Notes: generated by a model not told the origin, from the letters alone. Counted from the stretch's first letter, positions 46,142 through 55,619 are shown. The stretch is 64,000 bases of DNA from Nitrospirales bacterium (GCA_029261355.1 JAJDBM010000049.1:1-64000), one strand, 5' to 3'. Translations and numbers: made by a program.

Positions 46142-46942
46142 ATGAAAGAACATTCCATGGCTCCTTTACGTGAACGTGATGTCACACGTCACATTGCCAG
46201 GGAGTATTACAAAGAATTTGACCAATTAATTGAAAGCGACGTCATTATTGTGGGGGCTGGTCCATCTGGGCTGTTGTGTGCTCATGACCTCGCCTCACAA
46301 GGCATTCGAACCTTGCTGATTGAACAAAGTCTTGCACTTGGCGGTGGATTTTGGTCAGGCGGCTACTTGATGAATAAGGCGACAATTTGCTCGCCAGCCG
46401 ATGTCATATTGACCGAGCTTGGCATACCGTGCAAACCCGTTAAAGAATGCGAGGGCATGACCATTGTCGATCCTCCCCATGCGACGGCCAGATTGATCGC
46501 CGCAGCCTATGAAGCAGGCGCGAAAGTGATGAACTTAACCAGAGTTCTCGATTTGATAGTCCGAGAGGAAGGCAGCCTGGAAGGGGTTGTGGTCAACAAC
46601 ACGACAGCAGAAATGGCAGGACACGATATCATTCATGTCGACCCCATTGCTCTCGAGAGCCGCATCGTCGTTGATGCCACTGGCCATGATGCGGTTGTCG
46701 TGAATCTCCTCCACCAACGAAATTTGTATAAAAAAGTCCCAGGGAATGGCGCGATGTGGATTGCCAAATCTGAAGCATTAGTCGTGGAAAATACCCGTGA
46801 GGTCTATCCCCATTGTTTTGTGACGGGTCTCGCAGTTGCAGCCGTAGACGGTTCCCCTCGAATGGGACCAGCTTTTGGCTCAATGATTTTATCTGGAAGA
46901 CGTGCAGCAGACCTCGTTAAGAAAAAGCTAAAAGGGGAATAA
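46142..46942 (+). CDS. thi4: Thi4-type thiazole synthase, sulfide-dependent
   Basis: 266 residues. VIIVGAGPSGLLCAHDLA binds the dinucleotide, and SLALGGGFWSGGYL, FVTGLAVAAVDGSPRMGP and DATGHDA are family marks. Thi4 makes the ADP-thiazole precursor of thiamine from NAD and glycine. Yeast Thi4 uses up a cysteine as sulfur donor; at the same place (IIHVDP, H165) this protein has His, as in archaeal enzymes that take sulfide and iron and turn over many times. It replaces ThiG/ThiS here. The link to NAD as substrate is of note because nadA and sthA are in the same window. It is likely in the riboswitch-controlled operon. Confidence 0.93.
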   Translation: MKEHSMAPLRERDVTRHIAREYYKEFDQLIESDVIIVGAGPSGLLCAHDLASQGIRTLLIEQSLALGGGFWSGGYLMNKATICSPADVILTELGIPCKPVKECEGMTIVDPPHATARLIAAAYEAGAKVMNLTRVLDLIVREEGSLEGVVVNNTTAEMAGHDIIHVDPIALESRIVVDATGHDAVVVNLLHQRNLYKKVPGNGAMWIAKSEALVVENTREVYPHCFVTGLAVAAVDGSPRMGPAFGSMILSGRRAADLVKKKLKGE

Positions 46943-47058
46943 AAAAATAAACTCTGCCTTTGTAGTTGAAAAGAAATACATGGCACCTTAGACTGTTATC
47001 ATCTTTGGTTCTACATTTATTCACGAATGACCACATCGTAAACTCAGGAGGAGTGAAT

Positions 47059-47574
47059 ATGGACTTGCAGGATTTCCTGCAACAGGGCAGCGGCACAGAG
47101 GAAGATAAAATCTTAGCATGGAACCTCTTCCAAAAGGCCTATGAGCTACAACAAAAAGGCCAACTGGACGAAGCCGTGAAGCTCTATAAGCAATCTATTG
47201 AAACGTCACCATCCGCAGAAGCCTATACATTTCTTGGGTGGACCTACAGCTTCATGGGTCAATTAAATGAGGCTATTGAAGAATGCCACCGGGCGATAAA
47301 TTGTGACCCGGACTTTGGCAACCCTTACAATGACATAGGAGCCTACCTGATTGAACTCAATCAGTTAGATGAAGCTATCCCCTGGTTTGAAAAAGCCATG
47401 GATGCCAAACGCTATGAAAACCCAGCCTTTCCTCATATGAATGTTGGGCGGGTCTATGAAAAGAAGGGCGATTGGGATGCTGCGATTGATGCCTACAAAC
47501 AAGCCACCACATTGGACCCAGAATACAGTGCAGCCAAACGCGCAATGATGCGGTTAATTACCCTCATGAACTAA
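47059..47574 (+). CDS. Tetratricopeptide repeat protein
   Basis: AGGAGG eight bases before the ATG at 47059 fixes the start. The 171-residue product has about four TPR units: AYELQQKGQLDEAVKLYKQS, TYSFMGQLNEAIEECHRA, YLIELNQLDEAIPWFEKA and VYEKKGDWDAAIDAYKQA. There is no signal peptide, so it should be a cytoplasmic binding scaffold. Its partner is unknown. It is followed after 63 nt by a pseudo-receiver gene, perhaps in the same transcript. Confidence 0.85.
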   Translation: MDLQDFLQQGSGTEEDKILAWNLFQKAYELQQKGQLDEAVKLYKQSIETSPSAEAYTFLGWTYSFMGQLNEAIEECHRAINCDPDFGNPYNDIGAYLIELNQLDEAIPWFEKAMDAKRYENPAFPHMNVGRVYEKKGDWDAAIDAYKQATTLDPEYSAAKRAMMRLITLMN

Positions 47575-47637
47575 ATCTGTTCTTTTCCAAAAAACGGAAA
47601 AACACATCTTTAACATATACTCTGAACGGAAATCGGC

Positions 47638-48006
47638 ATGGCACAGGAAAAAACACTATTAGTTGGCGTCAGCGACATTTTTTTCTATACAAAAATCCGT
47701 GATGCGTTTCTGCCTCACGGCTACTCGCTACAGAGAGTAAAAAAACAAGAAGACTGGCAGGAGAAACTCTCCACGTTAGAACCACATGCCGTCATTCTCA
47801 ACATGAATGATGAAAAACTTGAAGCCTCCACAACGCTCCGCCTTCTAAAGGGGAATGATCAATTTAAACATATTCCTGTCCTAGCCTTTGCAAACCACGA
47901 AGAAGTAGAAACCTGGAAACAAGCCAAAGAATTGGGCATTAATAAAATTGTTTCTCGTAACGAGTTCTCAGCCAGAACCTTAGCCCTACTTGAAGAACTG
48001 ACCTGA
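47638..48006 (+). CDS. Degenerate receiver (pseudo-receiver) protein
   Basis: 122 residues with the alternating beta-alpha pattern of a CheY-like domain: TLLVGVSDI, AVILNMNDE, IPVLAFANH and NKIVSRNEF. The residues needed for phosphorylation are changed: the acceptor place reads N55 (VILN), the acidic pair is reduced to one Asp, and the usual Thr and Lys are missing. It should therefore not be phosphorylated and may bind a partner by shape or ligand. It lies between a TPR protein and YgfZ. The fold call is good; the function is unknown. Confidence 0.7.
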   Translation: MAQEKTLLVGVSDIFFYTKIRDAFLPHGYSLQRVKKQEDWQEKLSTLEPHAVILNMNDEKLEASTTLRLLKGNDQFKHIPVLAFANHEEVETWKQAKELGINKIVSRNEFSARTLALLEELT

Positions 48007-48128
48007 CCTCCAAAGGTGTTTTATATTTACCCCTTGGCGATCGTTCCGTCGATCAAGTGCTCACTGCACAGACAGTCTCCTTCTTAGAATTCTAACCATT
48101 CGGCCATATCCATATTAGGTGTCAAAGC

Positions 48129-49226
48129 ATGAAACAATCTTCACTCCACACGCAGCATGAAACCCTCGGCGCTCACTTTCAAGCAATTGGAGATTGGGAA
48201 ATGCCCGAACATTACGGGCAAACGACGGAAGAACATTTAGCCGTGAGGCAAAGGGTAGGTATTGTTGACCTTTCACATCGTGGCATCAACCGTGTGACCG
48301 GTGACGATCGCATCACATGGCTGCAAAGTCTCATCAGCAACGATATTCTTCCATTAACTAACGGTCATGGCTTGTACTCTGCCTTGATGGATCACAAAGG
48401 TAAGATGTTATCGTATTTTCGAGTTTTCCTCTTAGACGACTCAATTATTCTGGAAGATGCGGGAGAAGTTGGCGACCTCACCTTTCAAGCCCTGCGAAAG
48501 TTTTTATTATTTGGAACCAAAGCCAAAATGGAAAACTGCCTCGAATCCTGGGGCACAGTACTCATTTCTGGGCCCTCAGCACCTGAACTTATTAAACGCG
48601 CCTTCTCCATTGATATGTCAGGGACCAAGCTACTCAGCATTCAGCAAGCGGGGGTTGAAGACCATTCAGTCATGCTCGTCAAAACGGAGGAAACCGGCGA
48701 ACATGACATTGAAATCCTTATGCCAATTGCAGCCCTCGTATCGGTATGGGAACGACTCTGGTCGGTTGGACAACCTCTCGGACTTCGTGCCGTGGGCCAT
48801 GCGGCATTAGAGTCCTTACGAATTGAAGCTGGCATCCCAAAGCTCGGACCAGATTTGAATGATCGTATTGTTCCACCCGAAGCCAACCTAGAAGGCAAGG
48901 CTTTTAGCTTGACGAAAGGATGTTATCCCGGACAAGAAGTTGTGGCTAGAATGGATACGTATGGAGCAGTAAAGCGTCGGCTGGTTGGTCTGGTACTTGA
49001 TTCGGAAGATAATCGACTTCCCGAACCAGGAGCGAAGATTTTCAGTGGAGACAGAGAAGTCGGCTGGATATCAAGTACAGCCTATTCTCCTACATTCAAC
49101 AAGCCCATCGCACTAGGATTTCCACTACGTGACTTCACGAAAGCGGATACGGATCTCGCCATCGAGATAGGCGAAAACCGCATCGCTGCCGTTGTGCAAT
49201 CACTTCCCTTTTCTCGACCTTCGTAA
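48129..49226 (+). CDS. ygfZ: YgfZ/GcvT-family folate-binding protein
   Basis: 365 residues. The N-terminal GcvT fold reads RVGIVDLSHRGINRVTGDDR. The YgfZ signature K-G-C-Y-x-G-Q-E is present as LTKGCYPGQEVVARM, and a C-terminal barrel starts at KRRLVGLVL. YgfZ uses tetrahydrofolate to help assemble or repair [4Fe-4S] clusters in enzymes such as MiaB. It is not the glycine-cleavage T protein, which lacks that cysteine motif. Several Fe-S enzymes of this window (ThiC, NadA, IspH, TtuA) are possible beneficiaries. It stands with no other gene of the pathway. Confidence 0.92.
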   Translation: MKQSSLHTQHETLGAHFQAIGDWEMPEHYGQTTEEHLAVRQRVGIVDLSHRGINRVTGDDRITWLQSLISNDILPLTNGHGLYSALMDHKGKMLSYFRVFLLDDSIILEDAGEVGDLTFQALRKFLLFGTKAKMENCLESWGTVLISGPSAPELIKRAFSIDMSGTKLLSIQQAGVEDHSVMLVKTEETGEHDIEILMPIAALVSVWERLWSVGQPLGLRAVGHAALESLRIEAGIPKLGPDLNDRIVPPEANLEGKAFSLTKGCYPGQEVVARMDTYGAVKRRLVGLVLDSEDNRLPEPGAKIFSGDREVGWISSTAYSPTFNKPIALGFPLRDFTKADTDLAIEIGENRIAAVVQSLPFSRPS

Positions 49227-49318
49227 CTGAGGAATTCAGTTATATCTAAAGCAAGGCATGGTTGACTCTCATCGTCTAGGCTTTCGTGCCCAACGAGAAG
49301 TCTCTACACCTTACTACT

Positions 49319-49798
49319 TTAATTCTTTTTTTCTGGATGACGACCACGTGAGACGGCATCAGCAAGAGCTAACACTCCTGGTCGTTGTTCATCCTTTAAT
49401 GCCAACAGAACATGGGCTTCATCACCATGCATCAACCGCAGACTTAAAAAAGCATCTTCCGTTTTGTTTTCAGTATTATCCCAGGTTCCATCAATCAATT
49501 GAATTTTATCTAAGTCACAGCAGGAAAAAAGATCATATCGAAAATATGAATCCCCAACCACCATATCAAATAACACTCCACCCGACGTCAATATCACAAC
49601 ATTAAATCGACCCTGATCTTCATAACCTTCAGGTATAAATTGATTAATGTGAAATAACTCAAGTGGTCGCCCCCCAAGCGCTTGTTCCATTTTCTTTTCA
49701 AGCGCCAAATAATCAATTTGCAAAGCCCGTTCGTCCTGATTAGTCGAGGCAATCGCGGCCTCCTGCGTTTTTACAAATACGTCTTTTACTGTCAACAC
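49319..49798 (-). CDS. Hypothetical protein, 159 residues
   Basis: I choose the GTG at 49798 because AAGGAG lies eight bases upstream. The product has no signal peptide or membrane helix. The first half is helical (DERALQIDYLALEKKMEQAL); the second is rich in strands (RFNVVILTSGGVLFDMVVGD, AFLSLRLMHGDEAHVLLAL). I recognise no family. It lies convergent to ygfZ with 92 nt between, and divergent from a small cysteine-rich gene. Confidence 0.7.
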   Translation of the reverse strand: MLTVKDVFVKTQEAAIASTNQDERALQIDYLALEKKMEQALGGRPLELFHINQFIPEGYEDQGRFNVVILTSGGVLFDMVVGDSYFRYDLFSCCDLDKIQLIDGTWDNTENKTEDAFLSLRLMHGDEAHVLLALKDEQRPGVLALADAVSRGRHPEKKN

Positions 49799-50040
49799 AA
49801 GACACTCTCCTTTCACCAAACATATATGGTCAGAGTCATTGATAATTCTACAGGACACTACGATACCTTCGGGTCAGTAACGATTGCAAGGGAAACCCTC
49901 TAACCCTCCAATTTCAGATGCCTACCATGGGATAAAAAGACATAGTTCTTCTATTGGAACCCATTGCATTCCAGGTTGCGGCTTCGGCATACTCTTCCTA
50001 CTCAATTTTTCTATTTATTATTTATCGTGGAGTCATCATT

Positions 50041-50256
50041 ATGAGTGCAGAAACATGTTTAATAGGCGGGTGTACCCATACCTATTACACTCCCGCTGGA
50101 ACTCGATCACTTTGCAAGCAACATTTCATGGAATTCCTCCAATGGCGTAAGAAAAAAGGTGGAATGGGCCTATTTAAAAAGTACAGTTCCATGACCATGG
50201 AAGAAAGAGATCCCACCGTTAATGAATGGGCAAAAAATGTCACAGTTCTCACATAA
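50041..50256 (+). CDS. Small cysteine-rich protein, possible zinc-binding
   Basis: 71 residues from the ATG at 50041, which has GGAG eight bases upstream. The first part, CLIGGCTHTYYTPAGTRSLC-KQH, has a C-x4-C-x12-C-x2-H pattern that could bind one zinc ion, as in a small treble-clef or zinc-ribbon unit. The rest is basic then acidic (WRKKKGGMGLFKKY, MEERDPTVNEW). It has no signal peptide. I do not recognise the family; a nucleic-acid or adaptor role is a guess. Confidence 0.6.
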   Translation: MSAETCLIGGCTHTYYTPAGTRSLCKQHFMEFLQWRKKKGGMGLFKKYSSMTMEERDPTVNEWAKNVTVLT

Positions 50257-50426
50257 TAATTATAGAATGTATGTCGTGCTATCCGTTCCATCCGCCGCAT
50301 AAGTTAGAATAAAACATCCCAATAGAAATGGGCTGACTCTGGAGGCAAGGAATATGACTGCGTTTCAGTCATGACTCCAATAACCAGTCGTCAGAACTCT
50401 ATGGTTAAAAAGGAGATATAGTATTT

Positions 50427-50804
50427 ATGGTTCGCGCTACAGACTTTACAGCTCAATCAAATCGCTCATCGTCCTCTTTCCTTTTTGTGATGCTTTTCAC
50501 ACTATCGCTACTCATCGCTCCAGGAATTTCGACACAGTCAGCCTGGGCAGATGCTGGTGAAAATGCCACGGAAGTTGGACTTGGAGTCGCAAGTTTTGTC
50601 GCCACGTTGCCGTATGGCGCAGTCAAAATTGCCTATGCAAGCCTGGGGGCTATTATAGGTGGCTTCACCTACTTACTGACTGCCGGGGATCTCGAATCGG
50701 CAAACGTTGTGTGGGAAAAATCTCTATTAGGAACCTATGTCCTGACTCCTGATCATTTAAAAGGAGATAAACAGGTCTACTTTTTGGGACCGATAAAGGA
50801 ATAA
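50427..50804 (+). CDS. Small exported protein of unknown function
   Basis: 125 residues with AAGGAGA in a good place before the ATG. A signal peptide ends near QSAWADAG (about residue 43). The mature part has a long hydrophobic Gly/Ala-rich helix (TLPYGAVKIAYASLGAIIGGF), then a short tail ending in VYFLGPIKE. It resembles small envelope proteins found by the hundreds in environmental genomes, with no assigned role. It may insert in a membrane. Confidence 0.7.
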   Translation: MVRATDFTAQSNRSSSSFLFVMLFTLSLLIAPGISTQSAWADAGENATEVGLGVASFVATLPYGAVKIAYASLGAIIGGFTYLLTAGDLESANVVWEKSLLGTYVLTPDHLKGDKQVYFLGPIKE

Positions 50805-51083
50805 ATTACTTCCTGTGTTTCTACGTCCCTTTTTCCTTTAATGATCCATAGCCAACAAACGCCGTCGGATTGGTCCATTATCATGCGCTGGACTGGTCAA
50901 AGAGATTCTTGATTTCACTTTAGGCACGTCCCACAAGTCAGTATGGAGACCGCCAAAGCAACCCAAGCGTCGTGGCAACACCAAGAACAGTGGGCTACTC
51001 AGAATAGAGCAGCAGTATCGCCCCACCGACATCAACTGAAACCTTTCATAAATCTCATGGCTTCACGAATTGTGTCCAGCCAA

Positions 51084-51476
51084 TTATTCCATCAAGGGCG
51101 ATCCATGATGATGGATCATTTTCCACGACTCACCAATTCGCTCGTATAAGTTTGTTGCCACCACGACACTATTCTGCTCAGCCTCTCCAACTCTACTGGT
51201 GATATTTTCTGTACAGATGACCCATGCGACATCCGCAGCAACCTGGACTTGAAGTTCTGTAAGCTGAAACTCCATAGAAAAGGTATTGTTAAAAATAACC
51301 ACCCAAGAATCTCGAACCGCCGGCCACCCGACCCGAATACTCCAACCAGGATGAATGCACGTCACATATTCCTGAGGAGCCCAAATATGATCCATTGCTG
51401 AAATATCCAGCCCCTCAAAAGACTTATAGAAAGCCTCATTGATTTTTGTCACTTCCTCAATACGTTGTGCTATCAT
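51084..51476 (-). CDS. SnoaL/NTF2-like domain protein
   Basis: 130 residues with the cone-like alpha+beta pattern of the family: INEAFYKSFEGLDISAMDHIW, HPGWSIRVGWPAVRDSW, VAWVICTENIT and ATNLYERIGESWKMIHHHGSP. These proteins are small binding or isomerase folds with many uses; the ligand is unknown. GAGGAG seven bases before the ATG supports the start. It ends the same strand as an EamA transporter 50 nt upstream, so the two may be an operon. Confidence 0.85.
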   Translation of the reverse strand: MIAQRIEEVTKINEAFYKSFEGLDISAMDHIWAPQEYVTCIHPGWSIRVGWPAVRDSWVVIFNNTFSMEFQLTELQVQVAADVAWVICTENITSRVGEAEQNSVVVATNLYERIGESWKMIHHHGSPLME

Positions 51477-51526
51477 TCATTCACTCCTCTTAATTTCATG
51501 CCAAATAGGATACCGACTCAGAGATC

Positions 51527-52420
51527 TTACCTGGAGGAGTGACGATTCACCAACCACACCCCGCCAAGAATGCAACTGACCCCGACGATATCCCATAAGC
51601 TTATCACTTCGCTTAGGATAAAAAACGACAATACCAGAGCTGAAACAGGAATCAAGTTGATGAAAATTCCAGCCCTTGATGGCCCCACACCTTCAACCCC
51701 ATACAACCAGGCCTGCTGACCTAAGGCTGTGGCAAACACGATCACATAGATCAAGGCCACCCAACCAGACATGGGGACAGAATCTATTCCTCCACTCAAC
51801 ATTTTCTGATTTGTCAAAAATAAAGGAAGCTGAAGAAGAATTGAGATGAGTAAGGTTGTCCAATTAACCGTCAATGAAGAAAGCCTCTCCATAACCCTTC
51901 GACTACCAATCGTAAAAAATGCCCAACTGAAGAGGGAGAGGACAATCAGGCTTCCTCCCAACAGAGGATGACGGCCAGGACCTTCGTCCCCACTCACACC
52001 AGACACAATCAGTACCCCTAGAAAAGAAACCAGACAGCCGATCCACATTCTTCGAAATGGAATATCTCGGATAATGATTGACGATAAGAACGCAGTAATA
52101 GCTGGACTTGCGCCAATAAGAATCCCTGCCGTGCCGGCATCAATAAACTGCAACCCGTACAGAATGAGTAAATGATTAGCCAGTACGGCAATCCCCAGTA
52201 ACGTCAAAACCCCCAAATCACTAAAGGTGACCTTGGCCTTCCCCTCACTCCAGAACCAGAGTGGGATGAGTATCATAAGAGCGCCAAGTCCTCGAAACAC
52301 AGAAACTTCCACAGGAGAAAATGCCCCAAGTGCAACCTTCTGAGCCACAACCGATCCCCCCCAGACGACAGCAGCGGTCGTCAAGGCGAAATAAGCAGTT
52401 GTCGATGTTCGTGGAAGCAT
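51527..52420 (-). CDS. EamA/DMT-family transporter
   Basis: 297 residues with about ten membrane helices in two EamA halves. The first opens YFALTTAAVVWGGSVVAQKV and has VFRGLGALMILIPLWF and ASPAITAFLSSIII; the second begins at LLGGSLIVLSLFSWAFF and ends with the ILGGVWLVNR helix. Drug/metabolite transporters usually export amino acids or metabolites across the inner membrane. Substrate is not readable. It is followed by the SnoaL-like gene. Confidence 0.9.
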   Translation of the reverse strand: MLPRTSTTAYFALTTAAVVWGGSVVAQKVALGAFSPVEVSVFRGLGALMILIPLWFWSEGKAKVTFSDLGVLTLLGIAVLANHLLILYGLQFIDAGTAGILIGASPAITAFLSSIIIRDIPFRRMWIGCLVSFLGVLIVSGVSGDEGPGRHPLLGGSLIVLSLFSWAFFTIGSRRVMERLSSLTVNWTTLLISILLQLPLFLTNQKMLSGGIDSVPMSGWVALIYVIVFATALGQQAWLYGVEGVGPSRAGIFINLIPVSALVLSFFILSEVISLWDIVGVSCILGGVWLVNRHSSR

Positions 52421-52726
52421 AGTGGGAAGTTATGAAGTATAGAGTTGAGTGAACAACAGGAAGGACAGAACCGCCGAATGAGCAGACGCAACAACCATTA
52501 TGAAACAGGCGATTGGCACAGACTCGAAATCCAAACTATACTAGAAAGATGACACCTTTGATCCAATATGAAAGATCAATTGACAGAACTCGGGAATGGA
52601 CTCTTTTCCCTCTCATTCATCAGGCCTGATCGTACGAAATTAAAGGCACTGTAGCAAGTCATCTAAGTCATTCTACGCATTCTTCATTCGTATAACGTTT
52701 TCGTTTACATACACTCATTTTTGAAT
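52421..52726. other. Divergent spacer between EamA and phosphopantetheinyl transferase
   Basis: About 306 bp with promoters expected in both directions. I see no clear operator or RNA. Confidence 0.35.
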
Positions 52727-53500
52727 ATGACCAAACCTCCACTGGGCAATAAGACAATATCTTGGGAGCCCCCACCTCAACACCTCACCCTCCCCAGCAA
52801 TCACGTCCATATTTGGAAAGCAGATATATCTCCCTCTCAAAAAACTTGCCATCATTGCGAAAAGCTCCTATCCGCAGATGAACATGCCCGTGCTCGACAA
52901 TTTAAGTTCCCTCAACATCAACAAGCCTTTATCACAGCCAGAGGGATACTTCGACTTATTCTCAGTCGATATCTCAACACTCCACCTCAGTCTCTCATAT
53001 TTGAACAAGGCCCCCATGGAAAACCTGCTCTCACCTTTCCAAGTGCGCCCTCCATCTCATTCAATGTCAGTCACTCTCATCATCTTGCACTCTACGCCGT
53101 GACATTAGAGAATGACGTCGGCATTGATATCGAATACCACCGCTCCACCTTAAATCTTCCTGGACTGATTCAACGAATTTGCTCAACTCAAGAAAAATCA
53201 ATACTCGCATCCCTCTCGCCTGTTGAACAAAAAAAGGGGTTTTTCACTTGTTGGACACAAAAAGAAGCCTATGTAAAAGCCATAGGCAAAGGCATCACCA
53301 TTCCGTTGGAGACGATCACGGTTTCGTTACCTCGGTCTAACTCTATTGAACTAGGGGAGCTTGGAAATAAGAATCAGGAAGTTTCTATGTGGTCTTTATC
53401 TGAAATTGCAGTGGACTCTGACTATTCGGCGGCCCTCGCCATCAAAGATATGAATTGTAGATGCCGCTACTGGGAATGGTCCTTAGACAAGCATGAATAG
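52727..53500 (+). CDS. 4'-phosphopantetheinyl transferase, Sfp type
   Basis: 257 residues. Landmarks are RARQFKFPQHQQAFITARGILR, the pGKP-like HGKPAL, FNVSHSHHLAL, the magnesium site GIDIEYHRS, and CWTQKEAYVKAIGKGI. It moves the phosphopantetheine arm of coenzyme A onto carrier proteins, either the fatty-acid ACP or polyketide/peptide synthetase carriers. No such synthetase is in the window, so its target is open. A start at TTG 52721 would add two residues; ATG at 52727 is preferred. Confidence 0.92.
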   Translation: MTKPPLGNKTISWEPPPQHLTLPSNHVHIWKADISPSQKTCHHCEKLLSADEHARARQFKFPQHQQAFITARGILRLILSRYLNTPPQSLIFEQGPHGKPALTFPSAPSISFNVSHSHHLALYAVTLENDVGIDIEYHRSTLNLPGLIQRICSTQEKSILASLSPVEQKKGFFTCWTQKEAYVKAIGKGITIPLETITVSLPRSNSIELGELGNKNQEVSMWSLSEIAVDSDYSAALAIKDMNCRCRYWEWSLDKHE

Positions 53501-53714
53501 CCCTCATCCGACTGCGTATCTTTGTCTGAGCCACAGCTGTGAGGGCCAAAGGACTTAGCAATTTAGGTCTTCTGCGCCGTTGACGGAAATAAAATCATAG
53601 GGTTAGAATAAGAGCAGTTGTCGATAGGGCCTGAAAGCCCTCTTGATCGGGGAATTATTCTGAAATTTCTTATTTAAGGACAATTCAGACTTTATTGGTT
53701 CTGAAGGAGGAACT

Positions 53715-54062
53715 ATGTCACTGCTGATTACGGAAGAATGTATTAACTGTGGGGCGTGCTTGCCAGAATGTCCCAACGAAGCCATATTCGAAACTCGAAG
53801 CGCTGCAGAAGAAGCAGGAAACCCAGTAGGGGAAGGACAAGGAGAAGGCGACACCGTATACGTCATTACCCATGAGCGTTGTACTGAATGTGTTGGGCAT
53901 TTTGATGAGCCCCAATGCGCAGCGGTTTGTCCAGTTGATGATTGCTGTATCGCTGACCCAGAGATTCCTGAAACAACTGATGTCTTGCTTGAAAAAGCCC
54001 GTACATTGAACCCGGACAAAGAAATTGACCCAGAAAAGGTCTGGGAAGGCGTAAGAAATTAA
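53715..54062 (+). CDS. 2x[4Fe-4S] ferredoxin, YfhL/FdxN type
   Basis: 115 residues with GGAGGA before the ATG. The first cluster motif is CINCGACLPECP. The second is C-x2-C-x8-C-x3-CP (CTECVGHFDEPQCAAVCP), with the extra spacing typical of YfhL-like ferredoxins, and the loop between clusters is expanded and acidic (AAEEAGNPVGEGQGEGD). A C-terminal helix follows. It carries electrons at low potential. A strong terminator ends the gene, so it is monocistronic. Confidence 0.92.
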   Translation: MSLLITEECINCGACLPECPNEAIFETRSAAEEAGNPVGEGQGEGDTVYVITHERCTECVGHFDEPQCAAVCPVDDCCIADPEIPETTDVLLEKARTLNPDKEIDPEKVWEGVRN

Positions 54063-54096
54063 ATAGGACTCAAGTCCTCAGACTCATTGAGAGAAG

Positions 54097-54133
54097 TCCC
54101 CATGCTATGACATGTCAGGCATGGGGATTTTTT
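54097..54133 (+). terminator. Intrinsic terminator after the ferredoxin
   Basis: TCCCCATGC and GCATGGGGA form a 9-bp stem with a 13-nt loop and are followed by T6. It serves the ferredoxin; the opposite strand lacks a T-run for mscS. Confidence 0.9.
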
Positions 54134-54178
54134 ATGCTTAGAGATGCACTGAACGAAATCCTTGATCCAGCGAATGAG

Positions 54179-55351
54179 TTATGTGGAACTGCTTTGATCA
54201 TTCTCGCCTGGAAAAGGAAAAGCCTCTGGCTTACCAAACGGTAACGTCTCGACATACAGTGAAGTAGACGGAAACGCGAACCCTGTCCCATGGCCCTCAA
54301 CAATCGATTTGAGAGAATACGCCAATTCTTCCTTCACCGCCAACCATTCTCCCCAATCAGTAGTTTTCGTAAAACAATACACCATAATATCGATACTCGA
54401 ATCTCCAAAGGCATCAACAAATACGAACGTTTTCACTTTTTTGACATCAGTCTCAAAGCTAGGATTCGTATGAAGATAGTTGAGCGTGTCACGAATAATG
54501 CCACGAAGTTGCTCATGGGTTGTTCGATATTCCACTCCAATTTTCCAGTAAATACGACGTTGCGTCATGCGTGAAAAATTAATCAGAGCTTCACTCGCTA
54601 ATTTACTATTTGGAATGGTGACGAGGGCTTTATCAAAGCGCCGAATTTTTGTCGTTCGGAACCCAATATACTCGACCGTCCCATCAATGTCCGAAGTTTG
54701 AATCCAATTGCCTTTTTCAAACATTCGATCAAGAAATATTGTCAGACCCGCAAACATATTTTTAATGAAATCCTGCGCACCCAAGGCCACGGCCATTCCA
54801 ACCAGTCCAAGACTCCCAAGTAAGGCCGCGACATTAAATCCCCATTCCTGAATAATCGCGGCAATACCAATACAGGCAATAATAAACTTTGTCAGTTTAA
54901 TGAAAAACTCCTTCATGGTTTCATGCATACCTGGATTTTCAAAGAGACTAATGGTCTTGTCAAAAATGTGGGACAGAGGAGATGTCGCTCGAAACATGGA
55001 CCAAAAAATAGTAAACGCAATCAACGAACGCGTAAGTCGGTTACAAAACATTTCGACATCATCTGAAAGTGAAATAGTTTGACTGGCCAAATAAAATCCA
55101 ATCACCACAAAGATAAACTTTAGCGGTTTTTCGAGAGCTTCAAGGAGCAGATCATCAATCTTCGTAACGGTTCGTTTGGTCCAACGCCTAGCCACTGTGA
55201 TGACAAACCGAAAAAAGAGATGGCGTAACAGTATGAAGACACAAAAAATACCGAGTGCCGTAATAATTGTTCCGATGCTCGTCCCTAAAACACCAACGTT
55301 CCAAACGATAGCGACTTGTTCGATAAAACTTGTCATGTCATTCAATACCAC
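54179..55351 (-). CDS. MscS-family mechanosensitive channel
   Basis: 390 residues with about five membrane helices. The last one is the pore helix AALLGSLGLVGMAVALGAQDF, followed by the MscS signature IKNMFAGLTIFLDRMFEKGNWI. The cytoplasmic beta domain has GTVEYIGFRTTKIRRFD and the alpha-beta domain ends near TSLYVET. The channel opens when membrane tension rises and saves the cell from osmotic downshock. It has more helices than E. coli MscS. It is convergent with the ferredoxin. Confidence 0.92.
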   Translation of the reverse strand: MVLNDMTSFIEQVAIVWNVGVLGTSIGTIITALGIFCVFILLRHLFFRFVITVARRWTKRTVTKIDDLLLEALEKPLKFIFVVIGFYLASQTISLSDDVEMFCNRLTRSLIAFTIFWSMFRATSPLSHIFDKTISLFENPGMHETMKEFFIKLTKFIIACIGIAAIIQEWGFNVAALLGSLGLVGMAVALGAQDFIKNMFAGLTIFLDRMFEKGNWIQTSDIDGTVEYIGFRTTKIRRFDKALVTIPNSKLASEALINFSRMTQRRIYWKIGVEYRTTHEQLRGIIRDTLNYLHTNPSFETDVKKVKTFVFVDAFGDSSIDIMVYCFTKTTDWGEWLAVKEELAYSLKSIVEGHGTGFAFPSTSLYVETLPFGKPEAFPFPGENDQSSST

Positions 55352-55619
55352 TCTCCTTCTTTCTTCAACCCTAAATCAATAAGACAAGCCATTTATGTCA
55401 TCATCTTTTCTAGGCAAGGAACGTATCTAGATACAATAGAATATCGACAAATAGACGATCACACGATCACCTAATCAAATATATAGGAGGGAAGGGAACT
55501 CTTGCAGAGAAAACGGTACAGACTCATGTGGAGAATGAAGGAACGGTCGCCTGACCATGTCCAAGAACAACACGACTCAATCTCTTCTGACGAATATTCG
55601 AACTTTGTGCGAGGACTGA

